This document shows positions 20,804 to 29,028 of a DNA stretch of 64,000 nt, piece after piece. The stretch is taken from positions 434,001 to 498,000 of the forward strand of contig CAXXPQ010000002.1 in assembly GCA_963668655.2 (NCBI GenBank). The letters run 5' to 3'. Position 1 is the stretch's first letter. Every line of letters starts with the position of its first letter. The position numbers were made by a program, and so were the translations under genes. The notes under the pieces were generated by a model that was not told where the DNA came from, did no database searches, and saw only the letters and a list, made by a program, of their open reading frames with translations. Source of the stretch: G963668655 sp963668655. Lineage in GTDB: Bacteria > Myxococcota_A > SURF-8.

Positions 20804-20852
20804 GAACTTTTTTACAAAAGTATTAACAGCCGGCTGGTGGTACTACCACCAG
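20804..20852. repeat. Two adjacent palindromes in the fcl/acetyltransferase intergenic region
   Basis: At 20834-20852 CTGGTGGTA and TACCACCAG flank a single central C, a perfect 19-bp palindrome. Just before it, ACTTTT-TTAC-AAAAGT forms another. They lie between the divergent fcl promoter and the acetyltransferase gene, outside both coding regions. Operator function is possible but unproven. The rest of 20490-21005 contains no credible gene. Confidence 0.5.
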
Positions 20853-20945
20853 GGAATTTCTTACGTCCCTGTCAACTCGAATTTGCCTGGAATATGCCCC
20901 GTTTTCCGTTTCCGAACGACGGTGAAAATCGATGATCGTTTGCGG

Positions 20946-20974
20946 TTGACTTCCATCCCGGTCCCGTTCTATTT
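20946..20974 (+). promoter_or_regulatory. Weak promoter candidate for the acetyltransferase
   Basis: TTGACT (20946-20951) with TCTATT 16 nt downstream (20968-20973). The -10 match is poor. Confidence 0.3.
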
Positions 20975-21005
20975 TTCTATTTTTTCAATGGCAAGGCAAC
21001 ACGAC

Positions 21006-21572
21006 ATGACGAACCTGAAAATCCCGAAATCGGAAATCATCGTTCGGGAGGCCGAAGAAGCGGATCGCGACGAGTCGCTGCGCGTCGAGACGGAGGCCTT
21101 CGGTGAACCGGACGAGTGGGAGCTGGTGGGCGCTCTTTTAGACGATCCCAGCGCACGGCCGCTGCTTTCGCTTTTGGCCCTCCACGACCGGCGCGCCGTT
21201 GGCCACGTACTTTTCACCCACGCACGGCTGGAAGGGGCGGACAAACCCGCGACGATCTCGCTGTTGGCTCCGCTGGCGGTGGTTCCGGAAGCGCAGAAAC
21301 GGGGCGTGGGCGGCGAACTGATCCGGGCGGGGCTGGAAATGCTGGCCGAACGCGGCGTGGACCTGGTTTTCGTGCTGGGCCATCCGAGCTACTACCCGCG
21401 ATACGGCTTTCGTCCGGCGGGCGTCCGGGGATTCGAGGCTCCTTATCCGATTCCGGAACAGGACGCCGACGCCTGGATGGTGCAGGCGATTCGGGCGGAC
21501 GCCGCGATTCCCGCGCGGGGAAAAGTCGTCTGCGCCGAAGCGATGGACCGGCCCGAACACTGGCGCGAGTGA
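21006..21572 (+). CDS. GNAT-family N-acetyltransferase
   Basis: A 188-residue protein with the GNAT fold. The start strand IIVREAEEADRDESLRV is typical. The acetyl-CoA motif A is LAPLAVVPEAQKRGVGGELIRAGLEML, with the Q/R-x-x-G-x-G/A element QKRGVGGE. VFVLGHPSYYPRYGFRPA is the family block of YhbS-like acetyltransferases. The substrate is unknown. The ATG at 21006 was preferred because AAGG precedes it and the domain starts there. An in-frame ATG at 20988 would add six residues; still longer frames run into the promoter region. Confidence 0.85.
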   Translation: MTNLKIPKSEIIVREAEEADRDESLRVETEAFGEPDEWELVGALLDDPSARPLLSLLALHDRRAVGHVLFTHARLEGADKPATISLLAPLAVVPEAQKRGVGGELIRAGLEMLAERGVDLVFVLGHPSYYPRYGFRPAGVRGFEAPYPIPEQDADAWMVQAIRADAAIPARGKVVCAEAMDRPEHWRE

Positions 21573-21591
21573 AGACCCGCGCGTTCGGCGT

Positions 21592-22197
21592 TCAGTTGGC
21601 GAAGGTCCAGGCGGGGATGAGGCCCGCGCAGTCCGGGCAGCAGGGCGCGCCGTCGGCGTACCAGAGGTCCGTCCGCAAGGTGCCGTTTCCGCAACGGCGA
21701 CAGTTGATGGAAACGTCCGGATCGCCGTCTTTTGCGCGGCTTTTCGAAACCATGTGCTCCTCGATCCGGCAGAGCGTCTCCATGGGATCGTCCAGAAGGC
21801 GCAGCACCTGCCGGTCCAGCGAGGCGGCGTAGGCGGCCAGGCCGTAGGGATTTCCTTTCCGAACGTCAGGAAGCGCCGCCGCCCCTCGGGCGTCCATGGC
21901 CACCCGTTCCACCGCGAAAGTAAAACGCAAAAGCGTGCCCGTGATGGCATGCCAGGCCAGGGCGTGCCAGTCGGGCTCGTCTTCCGCGGGCAGAACGTCC
22001 AGCGGAAAACGGCTTTCCGTGAGAGTGGCCCGGAGGCCCAGCAGGAAATCCCCCGTGGGCGCCGCCGCCAGACGCACCTCGTCCAGGCCGTCGAACATCT
22101 CGCGGACGTGGTTGCCCACCCGCCAACCCAGCACCAGCGAAGGCGACAGGCGGCCCACTTTCCGCGCCAGAATGGAAAGATCGAGGGGAACGAGCAT
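21592..22197 (-). CDS. Hypothetical protein with C-terminal zinc-finger; weak FmdE-like resemblance
   Basis: A 201-residue cytosolic protein without a signal peptide. The C-terminus carries Cys166-x2-Cys169 and Cys187-x2-Cys190, a treble-clef/zinc-ribbon-like arrangement (CRRCGNGTL ... CCPDC). The N-terminal SPSLVLGWRVG at 18-28 faintly recalls the HxCPGLxLGYR segment of FmdE, the small subunit-like proteins that also end in a C4 zinc finger, but the FmdE cysteine is absent. I cannot assign a function. The start has GGAGG six bases upstream. It is convergent with the acetyltransferase and 151 nt downstream of a lipoprotein gene. Confidence 0.65.
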   Translation of the reverse strand: MLVPLDLSILARKVGRLSPSLVLGWRVGNHVREMFDGLDEVRLAAAPTGDFLLGLRATLTESRFPLDVLPAEDEPDWHALAWHAITGTLLRFTFAVERVAMDARGAAALPDVRKGNPYGLAAYAASLDRQVLRLLDDPMETLCRIEEHMVSKSRAKDGDPDVSINCRRCGNGTLRTDLWYADGAPCCPDCAGLIPAWTFAN

Positions 22198-22348
22198 GGA
22201 ACCTCCGTGGGATGAAAGACGCCCTCCGGAATCGGGCGGGAACTGGTAGCACGTTTTTCTGTTTCCTCATACCACGAGCCTTGATCTTCCGCAAGGACTT
22301 TCCTCGGGTTTCGCCGGGATTTCGCTTGTTTCCCGGAGAAAAGACGTC

Positions 22349-23353
22349 TTATTCCGCGCACATGCGCTCGGTCCAGGCATAGCCGGGGATCTCCGTTCCC
22401 GTGGGGTCCGCCGCGCGGCGGATCAGGGCGAAACGCTTGGGGTTCGAAAAGTCGCCCACTCTGGGATCATCATTCAAAAATCGATCCCCCATCCAATTCG
22501 CGCCCAGCATCAGCCAGCCGGAATCCGCCATGTAACGCGCCTCGGCCTTCCGGAAAACCCGGCAGCTCTCGTTTGCCGTTAGTTCGATATCGCAAAACGT
22601 GAACTCGGTATCCCAAGCATCACTTGTAAAGGAGCAATAGGCTGGTCCCTGGTTGACGGAAAATCCTTCGGGCAGTTTTAAGAAGCTTTTATGAAGCGCC
22701 GTGTTGAAAGCCAGAAGGACATTATCGTTTTGGAGAAGACTCATGGAACCGAAATGACAGTCAAGTTCGCATTCCGACAGCCATTCCACGGTGACGCCCT
22801 TTTCCGGATCCAGATCCGGAAGGAAGGGAATGCCCACGAACCCCAGAAACCACTGCTGTCCCCGGGCGTCCTCCAGAATCAGCCAGTGCTTCAGACGGTC
22901 GTCGATGGCGTTCAAGGCGGACGGATCCATGGTATCGGATTTGATCGTGCCTGCACCGAGATTGAAAGGCAAAGAAGAAGAATACCACAACATGCAAGGC
23001 GCGTGCTCGGCGGGAAAGCCGTCTCCCGAATCGACGATGGCTGCTGAATGAAGCGTACGGGTGAATGTATCAATTGGACCGTCAAGTGGTTCAGTGGTCG
23101 GCTCATCGAATTCCCGGGCATACATGTCCGCCCCATCCGTCCAGCCCTCAATGGGCGCGATGCAGGCCGCCAGAACGGGATGGCTCCAGTCCTCGCCGCA
23201 GGTCGGCAGGGATTCTCCATCGCCGTCGGCGACTTCCAGGTCCGAATCCGGAACGTCCGCGTCTCCGTCCGACGGGTTTTCTCCCTCCTCCAGGCAGGCG
23301 GGAAGTAGAAACACAAACAGGCAAAAAATCCAAAGCCGAGATAACGGTTTCAT
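22349..23353 (-). CDS. Lipoprotein with Asp/Gly-rich linker
   Basis: A 334-residue secreted protein. The signal peptide ends in lipobox LLPAC (residues 16-20), so Cys20 would be lipidated. An acidic DGDADVPDSDLEVADGDGE linker follows, a style common in lipoproteins of Myxococcota and related anaerobes. The mature domain has at least seven cysteines but no motif I recognise. A strong AAAGGAGG precedes the start. The upstream metalloprotease gene ends only 22 nt before it, so the two are co-transcribed. Confidence 0.8.
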   Translation of the reverse strand: MKPLSRLWIFCLFVFLLPACLEEGENPSDGDADVPDSDLEVADGDGESLPTCGEDWSHPVLAACIAPIEGWTDGADMYAREFDEPTTEPLDGPIDTFTRTLHSAAIVDSGDGFPAEHAPCMLWYSSSLPFNLGAGTIKSDTMDPSALNAIDDRLKHWLILEDARGQQWFLGFVGIPFLPDLDPEKGVTVEWLSECELDCHFGSMSLLQNDNVLLAFNTALHKSFLKLPEGFSVNQGPAYCSFTSDAWDTEFTFCDIELTANESCRVFRKAEARYMADSGWLMLGANWMGDRFLNDDPRVGDFSNPKRFALIRRAADPTGTEIPGYAWTERMCAE

Positions 23354-23375
23354 GGGAACCTCCTTTGCTTAAACA

Positions 23376-24875
23376 TTACAAGCACTTATGAAGAAGAGTA
23401 AAGCAAGCGCTGCCGGAGCAATCGGCATCGTCTCGACAATCCGGACAATGGCCCGTCTGAATCCAGCCGAACGCACCCGTGGGATCGTCTTCCCAGACGC
23501 GCATGCAGTTCATGTAATACATCTTCGTACTCCAGGTTCTATAATCTCCGTATCCGATACTGGCAAAGAACTGATCCAGTTCATACCATAAATCTCGGAT
23601 GTTGGGTTGATCCAGATACGGCCCGGAGGACAACTGGTCTTCTCTTTCATCCACTCCACGGTTTTCGTATCGCAGATCGCCTGCCGTTTCATACCGCATG
23701 CTGGCCATTTCATTGACCAATGTGAAAAACTGGATGTTTTTATTGTCCACATAGTCCGAATCTCCACTGAGTTTTTTGTTGAAACCGGAGGTATCTGCAT
23801 GGGTATCGTAAAGATCCCAAAGATAGCGGGTGACGTTGTGTTCATGTCGAAACATGAATTCCTGGATGGAAGATCCGGCTTCATAACACATATCTCCGGA
23901 GGGAGGTTCTTCTTCGTAATATGGATTAACACCCGGCCTATACACAGGATTGCTGTGATTTTTCGGCCAGCGCGCCACCAGAGCCACGAAATTGGCCCAG
24001 CCTTCCGAAAAAGCACGCGATCCCCACCCGGTGCTGATAATATTCCAACTGGTGCCCCAACTCGTCCCCGAGGGCATGAATCCCGGATATCCATTGGGGT
24101 CTTTCAGGGCTAGGCACATGACAATATGCCCCAATTCATGAGCATGTCGATCGTTTTGTTCATCGCAATCTTCCTTGATCTTAACATCCTCATTGCCCGA
24201 TTCGGAACACGAAGCCAGCCCACAAAAATGGTTGGGATTGCCATTATATGAAGAATCAAGACGAAGATACAATATTCCGGTTCCTCCTTCATCCGGATTT
24301 ACATAATTTCTCGGCAGCCCGTAACGGTTCATCAAAAGAGGAGTTGGTTCGACCACGGTATGATAGAAATGATCGGCCGTGTGAAATAGCCCTGCTCGCT
24401 TCGAACCCTCTCCGACACCCCCGGCGTAGGTATAGGTTCCAATATCCCATAGGTAGTTGGATCCCCATATGGATGGATCATCGTCAGCATTCGTTATGCG
24501 ATGGTCCGCAATAACACTTAAATCATCTGTAACAAGCCACCGCGGCTGGGCCGGATTGTTACCGTCCAGAAGCTGTACCCTGGCGTAGCAGAAATCCGGA
24601 GCATAGGCGCTGTCGAATTGAACCGTCGCCAGACCGTTATCATCCGTTACCGTAGAATGCGTATAGACGATATGGGCGTACTCGCAATAGAACGTGACCT
24701 TCGCATGTTTCAGCCGCGTCAGTCCATTGACCGGATCGTCCAGCAGATCGTCCGGCGCATTCTGTACACGGCCATCATTAAATTTTACTATCATGGAAAC
24801 ATAATTTGTAACCGCCAAGGCGCTTTGTTGCCAAACACCCAGCAGCAGGACGGCAAGCAGCAGAGTTCTGAACAT
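23376..24875 (-). CDS. Secreted zinc metalloprotease-like protein (HELGH)
   Basis: A 499-residue exported protein. Residues 1-21 form a signal peptide (cleavage near ALA). The N-terminal ~130 residues look like a beta-sandwich. The catalytic zinc motif HELGH is at 246-250, and SEGWANFVALV at 290-300 supplies Glu291 as a plausible third ligand of a gluzincin-like site. The tail is cysteine-rich (CPDCRDDADCSGSACFTLLHKC), like a small disulfide domain. Family not recognised; the substrate is unknown. It is the middle gene of three exported proteins, 14 nt after the preceding one. Confidence 0.78.
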   Translation of the reverse strand: MFRTLLLAVLLLGVWQQSALAVTNYVSMIVKFNDGRVQNAPDDLLDDPVNGLTRLKHAKVTFYCEYAHIVYTHSTVTDDNGLATVQFDSAYAPDFCYARVQLLDGNNPAQPRWLVTDDLSVIADHRITNADDDPSIWGSNYLWDIGTYTYAGGVGEGSKRAGLFHTADHFYHTVVEPTPLLMNRYGLPRNYVNPDEGGTGILYLRLDSSYNGNPNHFCGLASCSESGNEDVKIKEDCDEQNDRHAHELGHIVMCLALKDPNGYPGFMPSGTSWGTSWNIISTGWGSRAFSEGWANFVALVARWPKNHSNPVYRPGVNPYYEEEPPSGDMCYEAGSSIQEFMFRHEHNVTRYLWDLYDTHADTSGFNKKLSGDSDYVDNKNIQFFTLVNEMASMRYETAGDLRYENRGVDEREDQLSSGPYLDQPNIRDLWYELDQFFASIGYGDYRTWSTKMYYMNCMRVWEDDPTGAFGWIQTGHCPDCRDDADCSGSACFTLLHKCL

Positions 24876-24889
24876 GGTTTTCCCCCTTC

Positions 24890-25543
24890 CTATTGGAAAT
24901 CCGCTTCGGTCATGTCTTCCAGGCGCACCATCATTCCGCAGATATGGGAATGCCCCTCGCAGTGCTTGCGCACGTGCTCCGGATAATGCGCCATCATCTC
25001 CCGCCGGAATTCACGGTTGTCCACCAGCCGGTAACGCCCCCTTTCCGACGACCAGACAAGATACAAACTGGGCGCCTGCGTGGAGATTTCCCCGCTTGCG
25101 TCCACCCCCTGGATCCGCAATTCGATCACCAGAAAAGCCTCCCGCCGACTGGGCAGGGGAATCACCAGTTCGTGACGGTCGCGCTCCGCAAGAAGCGCCT
25201 GCTCACCCTCCAAAAGAGAAAAACGCTCGTTCATGTGGACGGCCTTCTGCCGCCGGGAGTGCGCGTCTCCCTCAAAGGAAACCAATGCGTACCGAAACGT
25301 ACTGACGTCCACGAAATCCCGGGAGATCTGCGCCGCGTCTTCTTTCGGAGGGGCGACTTTTGCAGGCAGACGGATGTCCGTTTCCGTCACCTCCGCCGCG
25401 TCACGGTCCAACTCGACGGGATTGCCGCCCGTGTCCTCTCCCCAAACATCGGAAGCCATAGCCTCCGGCGGAAAGGCGAAAACAATCGCCATCGTAAAAA
25501 CCGATGCAGCAAACGACAGAGCCATTATCTTCCGATTCCACAT
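24890..25543 (-). CDS. Exported hypothetical protein
   Basis: A 217-residue protein with an N-terminal signal peptide (WNRKIMALSFAASVFTMAIVFAFPPEAMA, cleavage near residue 30) and no lipobox. The mature part contains FVDVSTFRYALVSFEGDAHSRR and a C-terminal His/Cys cluster (MAHYPEHVRKHCEGHSHICGMMVRLEDM). I do not recognise it. The ATG at 25543 was chosen because AGGAGG lies five bases upstream; an upstream in-frame ATG lacks a ribosome site. It heads a minus-strand operon with the metalloprotease and lipoprotein. Confidence 0.72.
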   Translation of the reverse strand: MWNRKIMALSFAASVFTMAIVFAFPPEAMASDVWGEDTGGNPVELDRDAAEVTETDIRLPAKVAPPKEDAAQISRDFVDVSTFRYALVSFEGDAHSRRQKAVHMNERFSLLEGEQALLAERDRHELVIPLPSRREAFLVIELRIQGVDASGEISTQAPSLYLVWSSERGRYRLVDNREFRREMMAHYPEHVRKHCEGHSHICGMMVRLEDMTEADFQ

Positions 25544-25654
25544 GCTTTCCTCCTGTTTCGTATGATTCACATCTACGGCCCACTGCGTCAAAACGGCTTC
25601 CGCTTCAGATGTCCCATCCAGATTCTATGAAGATTTTCCGTGGCGAGTCTTTTC

Positions 25655-25683
25655 AGCGTACCCCGGCGGCCTCTGATTGTCAA
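25655..25683 (-). promoter_or_regulatory. Promoter candidate for the exported-protein operon
   Basis: Minus strand TTGACA (25683-25678), 17-nt spacer, TACGCT (25660-25655). The -35 is perfect, the -10 weak. Confidence 0.35.
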
Positions 25684-25772
25684 GCCAAAAACATCCCCTT
25701 TGAAACAGGTGCGACATATTTTGACGCACGGCAGGATTTCTTCCCGCCCCCGCCGATTTTTCACGATTGGAA

Positions 25773-25801
25773 TTGACACGGCGCGCCGCCCGTGATAGAA
25801 A
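25773..25801 (+). promoter_or_regulatory. Promoter for fhs with palindromic spacer
   Basis: Perfect TTGACA (25773-25778), 17 nt, TAGAAA (25796-25801). The spacer contains the palindrome CGGCGCGCCG (25779-25788), a possible operator. The leader to fhs would be about 150 nt. The remainder of 25544-25960 has no gene. Confidence 0.5.
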
Positions 25802-25960
25802 TCATGCGCCAAATTTCGGCAAAACGGAGCCCGGCCAGAAACCCGGCCGAACGTTCCTTCAGGGTAGACGTAACGTATCTTTCGTGTATCCGTATCGTTC
25901 AAGTGTACGGCCCCGAAGGCCGACAACAAACAGCCGTTTCTTTTCTTAAGGAGGTAAGGC

Positions 25961-27736
25961 ATGGCATTGGATCCGACGAAACACCAGGATTGGGAGATTG
26001 CAGAAGAAGCCGAGTCTCGCATGAAGACCGTCTACGAGCTGGCCGAACAGCTCGGGCTGACGAAGGAAGAACTGCTTCCCCACGGTCATTACGTGGCCAA
26101 GATCGACTTCCGCAAGGTGCTCGATCGCCTGAAAGACAAACCCCAGGGCAAGTACATCGACGTGACCGCCATCACCCCCACCCCGCTGGGCGAAGGCAAG
26201 TCCACCTCCTCCATCGGCCTGGTCCAGGGCCTCGGCAAGCGCGGCAAAAACGTCACCGCCGCCATCCGCCAGCCCTCCGGCGGACCGACCATGAACATCA
26301 AGGGCTCCGCCGCCGGCGGCGGCCTGTCCCAGTGCATCCCGCTGACCCAGTTCTCCCTGGGCATGACCGGCGACATCAACGCCATCATGAACGCCCATAA
26401 CCTGGCCATGGTCGCCATGACCGCCCGCATGCAGCACGAGCGCAACTACAACGACGAGCAGCTCGAACGCCTGACCAAGATGCGCCGCCTGGACATCGAC
26501 CCCACCAAGGTCGAACTCGGCTGGATCATCGACTTCTGCGCCCAGAGCCTGCGCAACATCATCATCGGCATCGACGGCGTCAACGGCAAGTTCGACGGCT
26601 TCCAGATGCGCAGCAAGTTCGGCATCGCCGTCAGCTCCGAAGTCATGGCCATCCTGGCCGTCGCCAAGGATCTGAAGGACATGCGCGAGCGCATGGGCAA
26701 GATCGTCGTCGCCTATGACAAGCAGGGCAATCCGGTCACCACGGAAGACCTGGAAGTCGCCGGCGCCATGACCGCCTGGATGGTCGAAGCCCTGAATCCC
26801 AACCTGATGCAGACCCTGGAAGGCCAGCCCGTGCTCGTGCACGCCGGTCCCTTCGCCAACATCGCCATCGGCCAGAGTTCCATCATCGCCGACCAGGTCG
26901 GCCTGAAGCTCGGCGACTATCATGTGACGGAATCCGGATTCGGCGCCGACATCGGCTTCGAGAAGTTCTGGAACCTGAAGTGCCGCTTCTCCGGCCTGAA
27001 GCCCAACGCGGCCGTGGTCGTGGCCACCATCCGCGCCCTGAAGTGCCACGGCGGCGCGCCCATCCCCGTGCCCGGCAAGCCCATGCCCGCCGAGTACAGC
27101 GGCGAGAACGTCGGTTGGGTCGAGGCCGGTTGCCAGAACCTGATCCACCACATCAACAACGTCAAGAAGGCCGGCATCAACCCCGTGGTCTGCATCAACG
27201 CCTTCTACACCGATACCGACAACGAAATCGCCAAAGTGCGCGAGATGGCCGAGGCCGCCGGCGCGCGCGTGGCCCTGAGCCGTCACTGGGAACACGGCGG
27301 CGAAGGCGCGCTGGAATTCGCGGACGCCGTCTGCGACGCCTGCGAGGAAGAGAACGACTTCAAGTTCCTGTACGAACTCGACCTGCCGCTGAAGGACCGC
27401 ATCGAGCTGATCGCCAAGGAAGTCTACGGCGCGGACGGCGTGGAATACAGCGCCGAGGCCAACGCCAAGCTGGCCAAGTTCCAGGCGGATCCGGAAATCA
27501 AGAATATGGGCATGTGCATGGTGAAAACCCACCTGTCGCTGTCCGACAATCCGGCCCTGAAGGGCGTGCCGAAAGGCTGGAAGCTCTTCGTGCGCGACGT
27601 GCTCACCTACAACGGCGCAGGCTTCGTCGTGCCGGTGGCGGGCGCCATCAGCCTGATGCCGGGCACCGGCTCCAACCCGGCCCTGCGCCGCGTGGACGTG
27701 GATGTCGAGACCGGAAAGGTGAAGGGTCTGTTCTAA
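25961..27736 (+). CDS. fhs: Formate--tetrahydrofolate ligase
   Basis: A 591-residue cytosolic enzyme that uses ATP to join formate to tetrahydrofolate, the first methyl-branch step after formate in the Wood-Ljungdahl pathway. The P-loop-like ITPTPLGEGKST is at 71-82. AIRQPSGGPTMNIKGSAAGGG and the C-terminal SLMPGTGSNPALRRVDVDVETGKVKGLF are classic family blocks. It is slightly longer than the usual ~557 residues. Codon use is strongly biased to C-ending codons, as expected of a highly expressed gene. A canonical AAGGAGG precedes the ATG. It heads the plus-strand half of the locus. Confidence 0.97.
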   Translation: MALDPTKHQDWEIAEEAESRMKTVYELAEQLGLTKEELLPHGHYVAKIDFRKVLDRLKDKPQGKYIDVTAITPTPLGEGKSTSSIGLVQGLGKRGKNVTAAIRQPSGGPTMNIKGSAAGGGLSQCIPLTQFSLGMTGDINAIMNAHNLAMVAMTARMQHERNYNDEQLERLTKMRRLDIDPTKVELGWIIDFCAQSLRNIIIGIDGVNGKFDGFQMRSKFGIAVSSEVMAILAVAKDLKDMRERMGKIVVAYDKQGNPVTTEDLEVAGAMTAWMVEALNPNLMQTLEGQPVLVHAGPFANIAIGQSSIIADQVGLKLGDYHVTESGFGADIGFEKFWNLKCRFSGLKPNAAVVVATIRALKCHGGAPIPVPGKPMPAEYSGENVGWVEAGCQNLIHHINNVKKAGINPVVCINAFYTDTDNEIAKVREMAEAAGARVALSRHWEHGGEGALEFADAVCDACEEENDFKFLYELDLPLKDRIELIAKEVYGADGVEYSAEANAKLAKFQADPEIKNMGMCMVKTHLSLSDNPALKGVPKGWKLFVRDVLTYNGAGFVVPVAGAISLMPGTGSNPALRRVDVDVETGKVKGLF

Positions 27737-27772
27737 GCGGACGCCTTTTTTCCCAGTTCCGAACGAACCAAC

Positions 27773-27802
27773 GCGAAGCCGGGAGCCATTTCCCGGCTTC
27801 GC
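27773..27802 (+). terminator. Strong hairpin between fhs and folD
   Basis: GCGAAGCCGGGA and TCCCGGCTTCGC form a perfect 12-bp stem with a 6-nt loop, followed by CCTTTTCC. The T-run is short, so it may attenuate rather than fully terminate, or protect fhs mRNA. Confidence 0.5.
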
Positions 27803-27830
27803 CTTTTCCACCCAGAACGGAGGAGAAACG

Positions 27831-28727
27831 ATGAGCGCGGAGATTATCAGTGGAACTCAGATTCGCAAGGTGATCCTGGAAGAGCTGAAGGCCGAAGTGG
27901 AGGACATGAAGGCCAAGCATGACATGGTCCCCGGCCTGGTCACCATTCTCGTGGGCGAGAACCCCGCCAGCATCAGCTACGTCACGCTGAAGATCAAGAC
28001 GGCCGAGAGCCTGGGCTTCCACGAGATCCAGGACAGCCAGCCCGCGGACATCTCGGAAGCCGATCTTCTGGCTCTGATCGACAAATACAACAACGACCCG
28101 AAAATTCACGGCATTCTGGTCCAGCTTCCCTTGCCGAAGCACATCGACGACAAGAAAGTCCTGAACGCCATCGATCCCGACAAGGATGTGGACGGCTTCC
28201 ATCCCGTCAACGTCGGCCGCCTGATGATCGGCGGCGACGAAGTCCTGTTCCCGCCCTGCACCCCGGCGGGCATCCAGGAAATGATCGTCCGTTCCGAAAC
28301 GGAGACCTCCGGCGCGGAAGTGGTGGTCGTAGGCCGCTCCAACATCGTCGGCAAGCCCATCGCCATCATGATGGCCCAGAAAGGCGTGGGCGCCAACAGC
28401 ACCGTGACCATCGTCCATACGCGCACGAAGGATCTGGCCGGCCACTGCAAGCGCGCCGACATCCTCATCGTCGCCGCCGGCGTGCCGGACCTGGTGAAGC
28501 CCGAATGGATTAAGCCGGGCGCCACGGTCATCGACGTGGGCGTCAACCGCGTGGGCACCAACCCCGAGACCGGAAAGGCCATCCTGAAGGGCGACGTGAA
28601 CTTCGACGAGGCCAAGGAGATCGCCGGAAAGATCACCCCCGTCCCGGGCGGTGTCGGCCCCATGACCATCACCATGCTCATGAAAAACACGGTCCGCTCG
28701 GCCTGGCGCGCCCTGGGCGTCAAATAA
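27831..28727 (+). CDS. folD: Bifunctional methylene-THF dehydrogenase / methenyl-THF cyclohydrolase
   Basis: A 298-residue cytosolic enzyme that converts formyl-THF to methenyl-THF and then reduces it to methylene-THF. The catalytic Tyr50 and Lys54 are present in SYVTLKIK, matching the E. coli positions. VQLPLPKHID, DKDVDGFHPVNVG and PVPGGVGPMTITMLM are family signatures; the Rossmann motif is VVVGRSNIVGKP. It lies 94 nt after fhs and before a strong terminator, forming a two-gene unit. Confidence 0.97.
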   Translation: MSAEIISGTQIRKVILEELKAEVEDMKAKHDMVPGLVTILVGENPASISYVTLKIKTAESLGFHEIQDSQPADISEADLLALIDKYNNDPKIHGILVQLPLPKHIDDKKVLNAIDPDKDVDGFHPVNVGRLMIGGDEVLFPPCTPAGIQEMIVRSETETSGAEVVVVGRSNIVGKPIAIMMAQKGVGANSTVTIVHTRTKDLAGHCKRADILIVAAGVPDLVKPEWIKPGATVIDVGVNRVGTNPETGKAILKGDVNFDEAKEIAGKITPVPGGVGPMTITMLMKNTVRSAWRALGVK

Positions 28728-28750
28728 GCCTTGCGCTTCCGTTTCCTTTC

Positions 28751-28779
28751 GCCGGGCCCCGCGGGGTCCGGCTTTTTTT
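28751..28779 (+). terminator. Rho-independent terminator after folD
   Basis: GCCGGGCCC and GGGTCCGGC pair through a 9-bp stem (one G-U) with a short GC loop, followed by seven T residues. Confidence 0.88.
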
Positions 28780-28803
28780 GTGCGATTTTCGGTTTTTTAT
28801 TTG

Positions 28804-28832
28804 TAGACAATCCGAAAACCGGGGCGTACATT
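28804..28832 (+). promoter_or_regulatory. Promoter for the cooC-hdr-met operon
   Basis: TAGACA (28804-28809), 17-nt spacer, TACATT (28827-28832). It lies just after the folD terminator and about 200 nt before the ATG at 29029; no gene fits in the leader. Confidence 0.5.
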
Positions 28833-29028
28833 GGTGCGGTTTCAATCGTCGCCGGGCAAGGAAGATCCCGGACGACCCGAAATCGGTCCGGATCGGGGCC
28901 GTAACGCTCCGCCGGGAACCGATTTCCCATAATTTTCCGGAATGAATCGCATCGCCGGACGGTCGATCCTTTTGGAGACCTCTACGATCGAACCGTTTTC
29001 TGGAAGCCAGAGACAGGAGGAAGACACC

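Noticed and set aside
20883..21005. Upstream extension of the acetyltransferase
   Set aside because: It crosses the promoter candidate and adds residues foreign to the GNAT domain; ATG at 21006 has a better position.
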